This document shows positions 1 through 5,707 of a DNA stretch of 5,707 nucleotides, piece by piece. The stretch covers positions 1 to 5,707 of the forward strand of contig JAIXZQ010000314.1 in assembly GCA_027489475.1 (NCBI GenBank), read 5' to 3'. Within the stretch, counting starts at the first letter, position 1. The number at the start of each line of letters is the position of its first letter. The position numbers and the translations under genes are program-made. The notes below the pieces were generated by a model. That model was not told the DNA's origin and made no database searches. It saw only the letters and a list, made by a program, of their open reading frames with translations. Source of the stretch: Methylophilus sp. Lineage in GTDB: Bacteria > Pseudomonadota > Gammaproteobacteria > Burkholderiales > Methylophilaceae.

Positions 1-677
1 CCTAGACTGTCAACCCGCGCATGGCTGGACTGATGCAAGCGGTAGCGGACAATCGGCAGTTCAATGCGGCCTATCAATCCAAGCACACTGATGCCATAAA
101 TACAAAAATAGTCTGTGCCATGTTTTTCGTGCAGCGATTGCGGCAATGGAAACAGCCGATTTAGAGCCTCCACCCGATAGGCGTTGCCTGTGGCGGGCGG
201 CGATTTGTACAGCACACCCTGTTCAATCAAAGCAGAACCACAATCGCCTGCATCTAAATGAGATGGCAAAATTGCTTTAAATGGCAAGCCCGCATTGTCT
301 ATGACATGCATTTTGCCGTGCACTTTGACCACGTCTTGTGTAAACGCTGTCGAAAGCACGTGCAAGGCATGCGGTAGTAACTCATCGTCAGCATCAAGAA
401 ATAACACAACCTCACCCGTTACCTGGCTAAAGCCAAGGTTATACGCAGCGCGTTGCCCTGCATTGGCTTGCGTCAGCAAGGTGACCTGGGGAAAGTGCTG
501 TGTGATGCGGGCGACAGAATCATCCGTCGATCCATCATCAACGACAATGATCTGATGCGCTGCAGTGGTCTGAGCACAGACCGATTGCAATGCCGAGACA
601 ATGTAATGTGCATAATTGTAGTTGCACACCACCACTGAGATGCGGGGATGAGAGAGTGCAGGCCAAGTGTCTTTCAT
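1..677 (-). CDS. Family 2 glycosyltransferase, 3'-truncated by window edge (GT2 copy B)
   Basis: This reading frame stays open for 225 codons from an ATG at 677 to the left window edge, so the C-terminus is missing. It is a GT-A fold, family 2-type glycosyltransferase, expected to transfer a sugar from a nucleotide-sugar to a growing lipid-linked glycan at the cytoplasmic face of the inner membrane. Visible motifs are the N-terminal strand RISVVVCNYNYA (residues 12-23), the nucleotide-binding VDDGSTDDS (46-54), and the metal-binding DXD as DADD (95-98). Further on are YKSPPATGNAYRV (157-169) and an Asp at 189 where many GT2 enzymes have the catalytic ED pair. It is a close paralogue of the gene just upstream, with more than half of aligned residues identical by eye. 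Its ATG overlaps that gene's stop in an ATGA junction. An in-frame ATG at 689 is an alternative start; neither has a well-spaced Shine-Dalgarno, so translation is probably coupled. Donor and acceptor sugars cannot be read from the sequence. Confidence 0.93.
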   Translation of the reverse strand, partial: MKDTWPALSHPRISVVVCNYNYAHYIVSALQSVCAQTTAAHQIIVVDDGSTDDSVARITQHFPQVTLLTQANAGQRAAYNLGFSQVTGEVVLFLDADDELLPHALHVLSTAFTQDVVKVHGKMHVIDNAGLPFKAILPSHLDAGDCGSALIEQGVLYKSPPATGNAYRVEALNRLFPLPQSLHEKHGTDYFCIYGISVLGLIGRIELPIVRYRLHQSSHARVDSL

Positions 678-1702
678 ACCGGATTGCATACCTTTTTAGC
701 CAGTGGATACGCGATAGCCTTGGGCAGGGTCAGCACCAACATCGCCCACATCACCAAGGCACATTTTTTCACCACATTAAAATCATGTCGGAGTGCAATC
801 GCCCGCACCACCCAGAAAAAATGCTGCTTAAATACAAAAATCCTTTGCCGCATAGTGCTGGCATGCAGTGCTGCTAAACTCAAAAAAAGCTTTTGTTGAG
901 TAAAATCGTGAAACCGTAGCGGTAAGCGAACACGTCCGTGGGTAAAGGTCTGCACCCATTGCCTAAACAACATCCAGCGACTAAGCGCAATGTCGTGAAG
1001 ATCATAGTGATTGAGCGCATTGCCAAAGCTCAGGCGATGTCGAATATCGGTTTCGTGACTATGCAAGCGGTACTGAAACAGCGGTTGCTGAATAGCGGCA
1101 ACCTTGCCCAACAAGGCAATGCCATAGATGCAGTAAAAATCTGCGCTGTGTTTTTCTATGGTATTGACCGGAATTGGAAACATCTGCCGCAAGGCACTGA
1201 CCCGATAGGCATTGCCGCTGGCGGGCGGAGATTTATATAAGGCACCATGGGCAATCAAGTCGCGGCCACAATCGCCTTCATCCAAATGATGCGGCAACAC
1301 GATATTCAGGTCTTCGCCCTGTTGACTGATTAAGCGCATGCGGTAATGCACTTTTACCACATCATCGCTAAACGCATTGGCAATCTGTGCCAAGGCCTCT
1401 GGCATCAACGCATCATCCGCGTCTAAAAACACCACAAACTCGCTGCTCACCTGTTCAAAGCCTTTGTTATAGGCTGAAATTTGACCGCCATTGGGCTTTT
1501 CAATCAGCCGAACTTGTGTGTAGCGTTGACGGATGAATGCCACAGAGTCATCCGTGGAACCGTCATCGACCACAATAATCTCGCTGGCGGGCAAGGTTTG
1601 CGCGAGCACAGAATCAATGGCAGCGGCCAGATACTGGGCATAGTTGTAATTGCAAATAACCACCGAAATTTGGGCAGCCATTGTGGATGCGCCTACACGC
1701 AT
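674..1702 (-). CDS. Family 2 glycosyltransferase, complete (GT2 copy A)
   Basis: A 342-residue GT-A fold, family 2-type glycosyltransferase, probably adding one sugar to the lipid-linked EPS repeat unit. It shows QISVVICNYNYA (residues 11-22), VDDGSTDDS (45-53), the metal-binding DADD (94-97) and YKSPPASGNAYRV (156-168). ADFY (187-190) with Asp188 aligns with the usual GT2 ED catalytic site, and QYRLH (210-214) follows. The catalytic domain is followed by about 120 residues rich in aromatic and basic residues. That tail contains a hydrophobic stretch (about 314-335) flanked by lysine pairs, which could attach the enzyme to the membrane. The frame stays open upstream to an ATG at 1792, but the ATG at 1702 is preferred: it has AAGGAG five bases upstream and overlaps the preceding stop by only 10 bases. 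An internal ATG at 1681 has no ribosome-binding site. The specific sugar is unknown. Confidence 0.94.
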   Translation of the reverse strand: MRVGASTMAAQISVVICNYNYAQYLAAAIDSVLAQTLPASEIIVVDDGSTDDSVAFIRQRYTQVRLIEKPNGGQISAYNKGFEQVSSEFVVFLDADDALMPEALAQIANAFSDDVVKVHYRMRLISQQGEDLNIVLPHHLDEGDCGRDLIAHGALYKSPPASGNAYRVSALRQMFPIPVNTIEKHSADFYCIYGIALLGKVAAIQQPLFQYRLHSHETDIRHRLSFGNALNHYDLHDIALSRWMLFRQWVQTFTHGRVRLPLRFHDFTQQKLFLSLAALHASTMRQRIFVFKQHFFWVVRAIALRHDFNVVKKCALVMWAMLVLTLPKAIAYPLAKKVCNPV

Positions 1703-2976
1703 AGAGACTCCTTGTGAGAGACAGTTGTGCTGTCTTTTTCGGCGGTTGGCCGCAGACAGGTGCCTAATAAAAACCACATGACGGTGACCCATTTAAAGGC
1801 AAAGATAGAGTCCCCACTGATGGCCAGATTGGCGGCAATCAAAATGCCGACCAGACTTTTAAAAATTGTGGCTTGCGGGGTTTGGGTGTTGAGCCGCCAA
1901 AAACTCAACCACAGCACCAAGGCGATGCCGAGGCCACAAAAATGCAATACATAGGCATAGCCTTGATCGACAAACAGTGAATAATGCTGTGCTGACAGCC
2001 CAAAAAACTCACTGGCTTTAAAGCTGAGTAAAAAATTACCGGTTGAGCCCAAGCGCCCTTTGAAGTCATCGGTGAATTCTGGGGTTGCGAGATAAAGGCA
2101 TACCAACACAATCAACAATGGCATCAATGTCGCTGACCATTGCAACCATCGTCGTGACAGCGTCAGTCGTAATAGCACCATCACGCCAATCAACATTGAG
2201 GCGAAGCGTGAATCTGCCAAGATGGCAATCACGATGGCGGCACATATAAAAAAGCGCGCTTGCTTCACGGTTGGCTTGGACAAGCCCCAAGCGGCCGTCA
2301 GCACCGCAAAATTACCCATGCTCACCGTTTCTAGAAAAATAGAAGATGCACGATGGTCGCCTAAGAATGACAACAAGACCCGCCCAGACCAGCGGGTGCC
2401 GTTGCCTGAAAAGGTCAACTCAGTATACTTGCCCGCCACCTCAGCCCAGCTTCCAATCCCCACCTGATATTGCAACACGTTGAATAGGTGTTGATAGAGC
2501 TCAGGCAAGACAAATTCAACCATCCCCACCAACACAACCATCCACACTAAAAAGCGCATTAAACGGTCAGCTGAAATCGGATGGCGGTACTGTGCGCCCA
2601 ACCACAGCACAAAAATCGGCGTCATAAAGTTGCGGATGATTTTGGGCTCAAACAATTGCTGAAATAGCACCAAGCCAAAGCTGTTGGCAAATACCAAAAA
2701 CAATAATGCAGCCATGGGCAATGAAATGGGGCCACGAAAAAATCCCAACGCAATCACCAGTAATAGCAAAGCCTCGGAAAAGATTAAATAACTCGCACTG
2801 ATGCTCAGCAGATGGGTGTTAATGAAACAAAACACCGTTTGATACAACACCGCCGCCAACAGAAACACGATGGCATAGCGTGAGTAAAAGTCGGCCTTAG
2901 GCGTCGGCTGCGCGACTTGAACGTTTGACCCAGAGGCGGGCGGCGCTGAGGGAAAATAGACTGAAAAGTGACTCAT
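1693..2976 (-). CDS. Wzy-like polysaccharide polymerase / O-antigen ligase-type membrane protein
   Basis: A 427-residue polytopic inner-membrane protein with about 11 to 12 hydrophobic segments, for example near residues 33-52, 62-80, 85-105, 117-129, 141-158, 222-232, 242-255, 258-271, 282-297, 341-360, 374-387 and 392-408. Two larger polar loops lie at about 160-215 and 298-340. The arrangement, with HRASSIFLE (208-216) after a polar loop and DSRFAS (255-260) between two helices, resembles the arginine-bearing periplasmic motifs of the Wzy/WaaL (O-antigen polymerase/ligase) superfamily. Known members polymerise undecaprenyl-linked repeat units in the periplasm. The position among glycosyltransferase genes supports a polymerase role, but sequence conservation in this family is low. 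A ligase or a divergent EPS membrane protein cannot be excluded. Its ATG overlaps the stop of the glycosidase gene (ATGA) and has no obvious Shine-Dalgarno, implying translational coupling. The N-terminal 30 residues are Pro/Ser-rich and probably cytoplasmic. Confidence 0.85.
   Translation of the reverse strand: MSHFSVYFPSAPPASGSNVQVAQPTPKADFYSRYAIVFLLAAVLYQTVFCFINTHLLSISASYLIFSEALLLLVIALGFFRGPISLPMAALLFLVFANSFGLVLFQQLFEPKIIRNFMTPIFVLWLGAQYRHPISADRLMRFLVWMVVLVGMVEFVLPELYQHLFNVLQYQVGIGSWAEVAGKYTELTFSGNGTRWSGRVLLSFLGDHRASSIFLETVSMGNFAVLTAAWGLSKPTVKQARFFICAAIVIAILADSRFASMLIGVMVLLRLTLSRRWLQWSATLMPLLIVLVCLYLATPEFTDDFKGRLGSTGNFLLSFKASEFFGLSAQHYSLFVDQGYAYVLHFCGLGIALVLWLSFWRLNTQTPQATIFKSLVGILIAANLAISGDSIFAFKWVTVMWFLLGTCLRPTAEKDSTTVSHKESLCV
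1708..1713 (-). promoter_or_regulatory. Ribosome-binding site of GT2 copy A
   Basis: On the minus strand this reads AAGGAG, five bases before the ATG at 1702, within the last codons of the membrane-protein gene. It fixes the start of GT2 copy A and rules out the longer frame beginning at 1792 and the internal ATG at 1681. Confidence 0.8.
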
Positions 2977-4034
2977 GGCATGCGACGCCGTTGCGGTGAT
3001 GAAGTGGACGAAGAAGCCCCTGTATAGGTCTGCAAATAGGGCTGCAAGCGTTTAAATTGTGGAGCGGCGACAGGGTCTAGACTATGAATACTAAACATAT
3101 ACTCGCCCCACCAAGCGCCTGCGGCCCAATAACTCCAGCCTAGCCATTCTGTTTCTTGTTGCGCCATATAGGCCAACACTTGCTCCAGCGCGGCCAGACA
3201 TTCGGGGGAGCGTGATGCGCCAAACTCGCCTAAAAAGCCGCGTTGTCCTTGCTGTTTTAACCAGCGTGTGACCTCATGCAATCGCTGAACAGCGCTATCA
3301 GCACTGACACAGTTGGCGTGTGTCCCGCTGGAATCCTCATCAAAATATTGATGGAGTTCAAAAGCCATGTGTTGCATGGGATCTTGCATGTGCAGCATCG
3401 CCACGGCATTGCCGCTGCTCAGCCAGGCATGCGCGCCTGACCAGTGGGTGCCGGGCACCAAAATCAATTGGCTGGCCCCTGTAGCCCGTATGGCATGGAT
3501 AGCAGCCTGTGCCTGCTCTGCCCATTGTTTGGCAGTTTGCAGATGCGGTTCATTCATCAAGCCAAATACCACATGCGGTGAGGCCGCATAATGCTGTGCC
3601 AATTGATGCCAAAAATCTGTAAAGCTGGCTACCGGCACACTGGGACTGCCTATCATGACACCCCGATATGTCCCGTAGTCATGGGGATCTAAAATCACCT
3701 GTAGATTAAGCCGCCCAGCACTCTTTACCACTGCATCGAGTGCTTGCAAATGGGCGCCATCTAATGGGCCAAACAAGGTGGGTTGCAATCGTGGCCATAA
3801 AAATGGCACCCTGACCACAGTAAACCCAGCATTCGCCATACGCTGTAAATCCGTCTGCGATGGCCAGACATAATCGAAATTTGCACGTCCTGGCAGCGCA
3901 GTACTGTTAAATTCAGCGCCAGCCATATTGACGCCTACCCACTGTGCCGCAGATGTCTGACTGGGCAAAACAGCGATAAATAACAGCATCAGCACAAGGC
4001 TTGCCTGTAGAAAATTCACATGCCTCAACATCAT
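2973..4034 (-). CDS. Exported glycoside hydrolase, family 5 type (endoglucanase/mannanase-like)
   Basis: A 353-residue protein predicted to leave the cytoplasm through the Sec pathway. A basic N-terminus (MMLRHVN), a hydrophobic core (about residues 9-24) and a likely cleavage site near TSAAQ (27-31) make a typical signal peptide with no lipobox. The mature part is a TIM-barrel hydrolase with GH5 hallmarks: VRVPF with Arg74 or Arg75, DPHDYG (116-121), the acid/base Glu162 in MNEPH, HQY (228-230), the nucleophile Glu270 in LGEFGAS, and WSYWAAG (300-306). Family 5 enzymes cleave beta-linked glucans or mannans with retention of configuration. The substrate here is inferred to be the EPS made by this operon, which the enzyme would trim, release or degrade if misplaced. 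It ends in a short Ser-rich then Arg-rich tail with no carbohydrate-binding module. The start at 4034 has AGGGGA six bases upstream; a second ATG directly follows at 4031. It overlaps both neighbouring genes by four bases. Confidence 0.93.
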   Translation of the reverse strand: MMLRHVNFLQASLVLMLLFIAVLPSQTSAAQWVGVNMAGAEFNSTALPGRANFDYVWPSQTDLQRMANAGFTVVRVPFLWPRLQPTLFGPLDGAHLQALDAVVKSAGRLNLQVILDPHDYGTYRGVMIGSPSVPVASFTDFWHQLAQHYAASPHVVFGLMNEPHLQTAKQWAEQAQAAIHAIRATGASQLILVPGTHWSGAHAWLSSGNAVAMLHMQDPMQHMAFELHQYFDEDSSGTHANCVSADSAVQRLHEVTRWLKQQGQRGFLGEFGASRSPECLAALEQVLAYMAQQETEWLGWSYWAAGAWWGEYMFSIHSLDPVAAPQFKRLQPYLQTYTGASSSTSSPQRRRMP

Positions 4035-5152
4035 AGGCTGTCCCCTAAATGCGACAACGCCTGTTGATACGCCCGTAAATAGGTCTGCGCAACCTGTTGC
4101 CAGGCATAGGGCTTCACCGAGGCGGCAATTGCCGCTGGCTGGACTTTTTGGCTGTCGTGCAGGCGTAAAATCTGTTGTGCTTGCGCGACGACATCCTGCG
4201 TTGTAAACGCCAGTCCCACTTGTGTCTGTCTCACCAACTTGGCAAAGGGGGGAATATCACTAAGCAGTGGATACAGCCCCGCACTCATGGCCTCAATTGG
4301 TGCAATGCCAAACCCTTCATGTTTAGATAAACACAAGTAATAGCTGGCTTGGCCAATCAAGCCCAATAATTCGGTATTGCTGGGGTTCGCAAGCAGCTGA
4401 ATACGGTCTTGTACGCCATGCAGTTCGGCATACTGTTGTAAGTCTTGCACAGTCAAATCATAGGGACGGCCGCAGATAATCATGCGCCATGGCACCATAG
4501 AGGCTTGTTTGAGCGCAACCAGTATGTCTATCGCTTCATACAGGCCTTTATTGCTGGACAATCGTCCAAAATAAATCAGCACCGGCTGGCATGTCTTGGC
4601 ACCCGCCAGATGAAATTTATCAATATCCACGCCGTTTTCAATCACCTGTAAAGTGGGGGGCTGCACAATGGCCGAAAACAGTTGTCCATCATTGTCACTA
4701 CAACCAATCACCTTGCGGTAGGCCCACGCCGATAAGCGGGTAATACTAGTGAAATACAGTTTTTTAAGCCTAGACGCATAAGAAGTATGAAAGAACCCGC
4801 CATGGGTAGACACCACCATGGGTTTGCGATGCCACCAGCGCGTGAATGCAAGAAAATCAAAAAAGAAATCGATGGCATGCACATGCACCAAATCGGCAGA
4901 CTTAAGATGCGACAACACCGACCAGGCCAATGGATAACGGTTTGAACCGATATATGGGAGGCGGATCACTTCGACTCCCTCAATCATTTCATGCGCCGGG
5001 AGCTGAGTGTCAGCTTGATTAAAAATGCGATTCAGCGTAATCACATACGGCGATAAGCCTGCTTGTCGTTGTTGCGCGACCAGATTGCGCACCACCTCTT
5101 CTAAGCCACCCACAGAAGGCACATATTGTCTGACCACATGGGCAATACGCAT
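4031..5152 (-). CDS. GT-B fold glycosyltransferase, family 4 type
   Basis: A 373-residue glycosyltransferase with two Rossmann-like halves. The N-terminal acceptor domain carries SVGGLEEVVRNL (residues 13-24), DLVHVHAID (87-95) and STHGGFFH (115-122). The C-terminal donor domain starts near IENGVD (171-176) and shows YFGRLSSNKG (194-203) and the family-defining E-x7-E in HEGFGIAPIEAMSAG (278-292, Glu279 and Glu287). Enzymes of this family are retaining transferases that use nucleotide-sugars at the cytoplasmic membrane; here the likely role is one step of EPS repeat-unit assembly. The length is normal for the family. The start was set at the ATG at 5152, which has GGAGGG seven bases upstream. 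An in-frame TTG at 5170 would place that site inside the gene and is rejected. The stop TGA is embedded in ATGATG at the start of the glycosidase gene. Donor sugar and linkage are not predictable from sequence alone. Confidence 0.95.
   Translation of the reverse strand: MRIAHVVRQYVPSVGGLEEVVRNLVAQQRQAGLSPYVITLNRIFNQADTQLPAHEMIEGVEVIRLPYIGSNRYPLAWSVLSHLKSADLVHVHAIDFFFDFLAFTRWWHRKPMVVSTHGGFFHTSYASRLKKLYFTSITRLSAWAYRKVIGCSDNDGQLFSAIVQPPTLQVIENGVDIDKFHLAGAKTCQPVLIYFGRLSSNKGLYEAIDILVALKQASMVPWRMIICGRPYDLTVQDLQQYAELHGVQDRIQLLANPSNTELLGLIGQASYYLCLSKHEGFGIAPIEAMSAGLYPLLSDIPPFAKLVRQTQVGLAFTTQDVVAQAQQILRLHDSQKVQPAAIAASVKPYAWQQVAQTYLRAYQQALSHLGDSL
4041..4046 (-). promoter_or_regulatory. Ribosome-binding site of the GH5 gene
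   Basis: On the minus strand this reads AGGGGA, six bases before the ATG at 4034 and nine before the adjacent ATG at 4031. It lies inside the last codons of the GT4 gene, so the glycosidase can start both by coupling and by its own site. Confidence 0.65.
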
Positions 5153-5159
5153 TACACTG

Positions 5160-5165
5160 CCCTCC
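5160..5165 (-). promoter_or_regulatory. Ribosome-binding site of the GT4 gene
   Basis: On the minus strand this reads GGAGGG, a strong Shine-Dalgarno sequence seven bases before the ATG at 5152. It decides the start of the family 4 glycosyltransferase, because an alternative TTG start at 5170 would lie upstream of this site. Confidence 0.8.
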
Positions 5166-5212
5166 AACAATAGCGCATCAACAGCATGCTCGCCTTGCGG
5201 TCATCACCCCAT

Positions 5213-5236
5213 GGTTTCACTGATGGTCTCACTGAT
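5213..5236. repeat. Two-copy 12-bp tandem repeat spanning the stop codon of the WecG-family gene
   Basis: On the plus strand, ggtttcactgat (5213-5224) is followed directly by ggtctcactgat (5225-5236), differing at one base. On the minus strand the unit is four codons long and in frame with the WecG-family gene, so it contains that gene's TGA stop and repeats it 12 bases downstream. It looks like a small slipped-strand duplication. The rest of the 76-base gap (5153-5228) holds only the GT4 ribosome-binding site; no promoter or terminator is evident. Confidence 0.75.
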
Positions 5237-5707
5237 GACCTCCCTCACGCTGCGTAAGACACAGTCTAAAAAACACGACCAGATCAACGGTATAGCGTTT
5301 CAATAGGCGCGCAGGCTCTTGCATCAGCCGATACAGCCATTCAAGACGGAAACGTCTTACCCAACGCGGTGCCCGCGCTTTATGACCGGCCATAAACACA
5401 AACAATGCGCCTACGCCCATGCATAACCAGGCATTGAGTTTGGCTGCATGGTCAAGGATCCATTGTTCTTGCAAGGGGTTGCCCATACCCACCAGCACCA
5501 CCTCAGCGCCAGAAGCATTGATGCGGTCAACCAGCTGAGGGTCTTGCAAACCATCAAAACCATCGGTCATGCCAACAACCTGTTGTCCCCATTGTGTAGT
5601 GAATACGGTAGCGGCTTTTTGCAAATCTTGTTGTGTGCAGCCGAGCAGATAAACCTTTTGCGACAGTCTGGCTTGAAAAAAAGCCGGGGTAAAGTCGGTG
5701 CCGTTCA
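5229..5707 (-). CDS. WecG/TagA/CpsF-family glycosyltransferase, 5'-truncated by window edge
   Basis: The last 158 codons of a gene that enters from the right edge; the frame is open to base 5705 with no internal stop. It belongs to the WecG/TagA/CpsF family (GT26), whose members add N-acetylmannosamine-type, glucose or related sugars to undecaprenyl-diphosphate-linked acceptors. Visible in this part are NGTDFTPAFF (1-10, the conserved GxD region), KVYLLG (17-22), TDGFDG (47-52) and VGMGNPLQEQW (72-82, the G-x-P-x-QE signature). The typical ending follows: MGVGALFVF (96-104), KARAPRW (109-115), LEWLYRLMQEP (121-131) and KRY (136-138). The C-terminal basic and aromatic helices are thought to associate with the membrane in this family. 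The missing N-terminal half, about 80 to 100 residues, should lie just beyond the window. The stop codon sits in a 12-base tandem duplication. The gene probably heads, or lies in, the same operon as its downstream neighbours. Confidence 0.95.
   Translation of the reverse strand, partial: NGTDFTPAFFQARLSQKVYLLGCTQQDLQKAATVFTTQWGQQVVGMTDGFDGLQDPQLVDRINASGAEVVLVGMGNPLQEQWILDHAAKLNAWLCMGVGALFVFMAGHKARAPRWVRRFRLEWLYRLMQEPARLLKRYTVDLVVFFRLCLTQREGGHQ

Noticed and set aside
295..555. Plus-strand open frames over the left GT2 gene (also 453-638, 590-877, 648-899)
   Set aside because: They lie antisense to well-supported GT2 coding sequence, have Cys/Ser/Thr-rich or otherwise protein-unlike composition, and show no family motif.
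938..1240. 100-codon plus-strand open frame inside GT2 copy A
   Set aside because: It is fully antisense to a conserved GT2 domain with no recognisable domain; a chance open frame opposite a real gene.
1703..1792. 30-residue N-terminal extension of GT2 copy A starting at 1792
   Set aside because: It would overlap the polymerase gene by 100 bases and contain the AAGGAG site; the ATG at 1702 is correctly spaced from that site and fits the GT2 N-terminus.
1905..2290. Minus-strand open frames at 1905-2111 and 2066-2290
   Set aside because: They are alternative frames within the membrane-protein gene; the main frame has clear transmembrane periodicity and no sign of a frameshift.
5153..5228. Possible promoter in the 76-base gap upstream of the GT4 gene
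   Set aside because: No convincing -35/-10 pair is visible on the minus strand; the gap holds only the ribosome-binding site and part of the tandem repeat.
5199..5240. Inverted repeat ggtcatca / tgatgacc as a possible terminator between the WecG-family and GT4 genes
   Set aside because: The arms are only 8 bases with a 26-base loop and no following T-run on the coding strand; it overlaps the tandem repeat and is probably coincidental.
1..5707. CRISPR array, insertion sequence, tRNA/rRNA, phage or defence system
   Set aside because: Nearly every base is covered by continuous same-strand polysaccharide genes; no repeats-with-spacers, transposase, inverted-terminal or structured RNA signature was seen.

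Overview
The window is a compact block of polysaccharide-biosynthesis genes, all on the minus strand. It is probably an interior piece of an exopolysaccharide (EPS) or capsule operon in a Gram-negative bacterium. Base composition looks close to balanced. The proteins resemble those of EPS clusters in betaproteobacterial methylotrophs (Methylophilaceae, the 'methanolan' type of locus), but that placement is an inference from gene content and protein style, not a proven identification.

In transcription order (right to left) there are six genes. (1) The C-terminal part of a WecG/TagA/CpsF-family glycosyltransferase runs off the right edge. (2) A GT-B fold, family 4-type glycosyltransferase follows after a 76-base gap, the only real gap in the window. 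(3) An exported glycoside hydrolase of family 5 type comes next. (4) Then a polytopic inner-membrane protein of the Wzy/O-antigen-polymerase kind. (5) Then a family 2 (GT-A) glycosyltransferase. (6) Last is a second, clearly paralogous family 2 glycosyltransferase that runs off the left edge. From gene 2 onward each stop codon overlaps the next start by 4 or 10 bases, so these genes are very likely co-transcribed and translationally coupled. No promoter, terminator, RNA gene, insertion sequence, CRISPR array or phage feature is visible.

A plausible working model, inferred from the families: the WecG-type, GT4 and two GT2 enzymes add successive sugars to an undecaprenyl-linked repeat unit at the cytoplasmic face. 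The Wzy-like protein joins repeat units on the periplasmic side. The exported GH5 enzyme trims or releases the polymer. The initiating phosphoglycosyltransferase, flippase and chain-length/export proteins of such a pathway are not in this window and would be expected nearby. The most distinctive points are the tandem GT2 duplication and the glycanase placed directly between the GT4 and polymerase genes.
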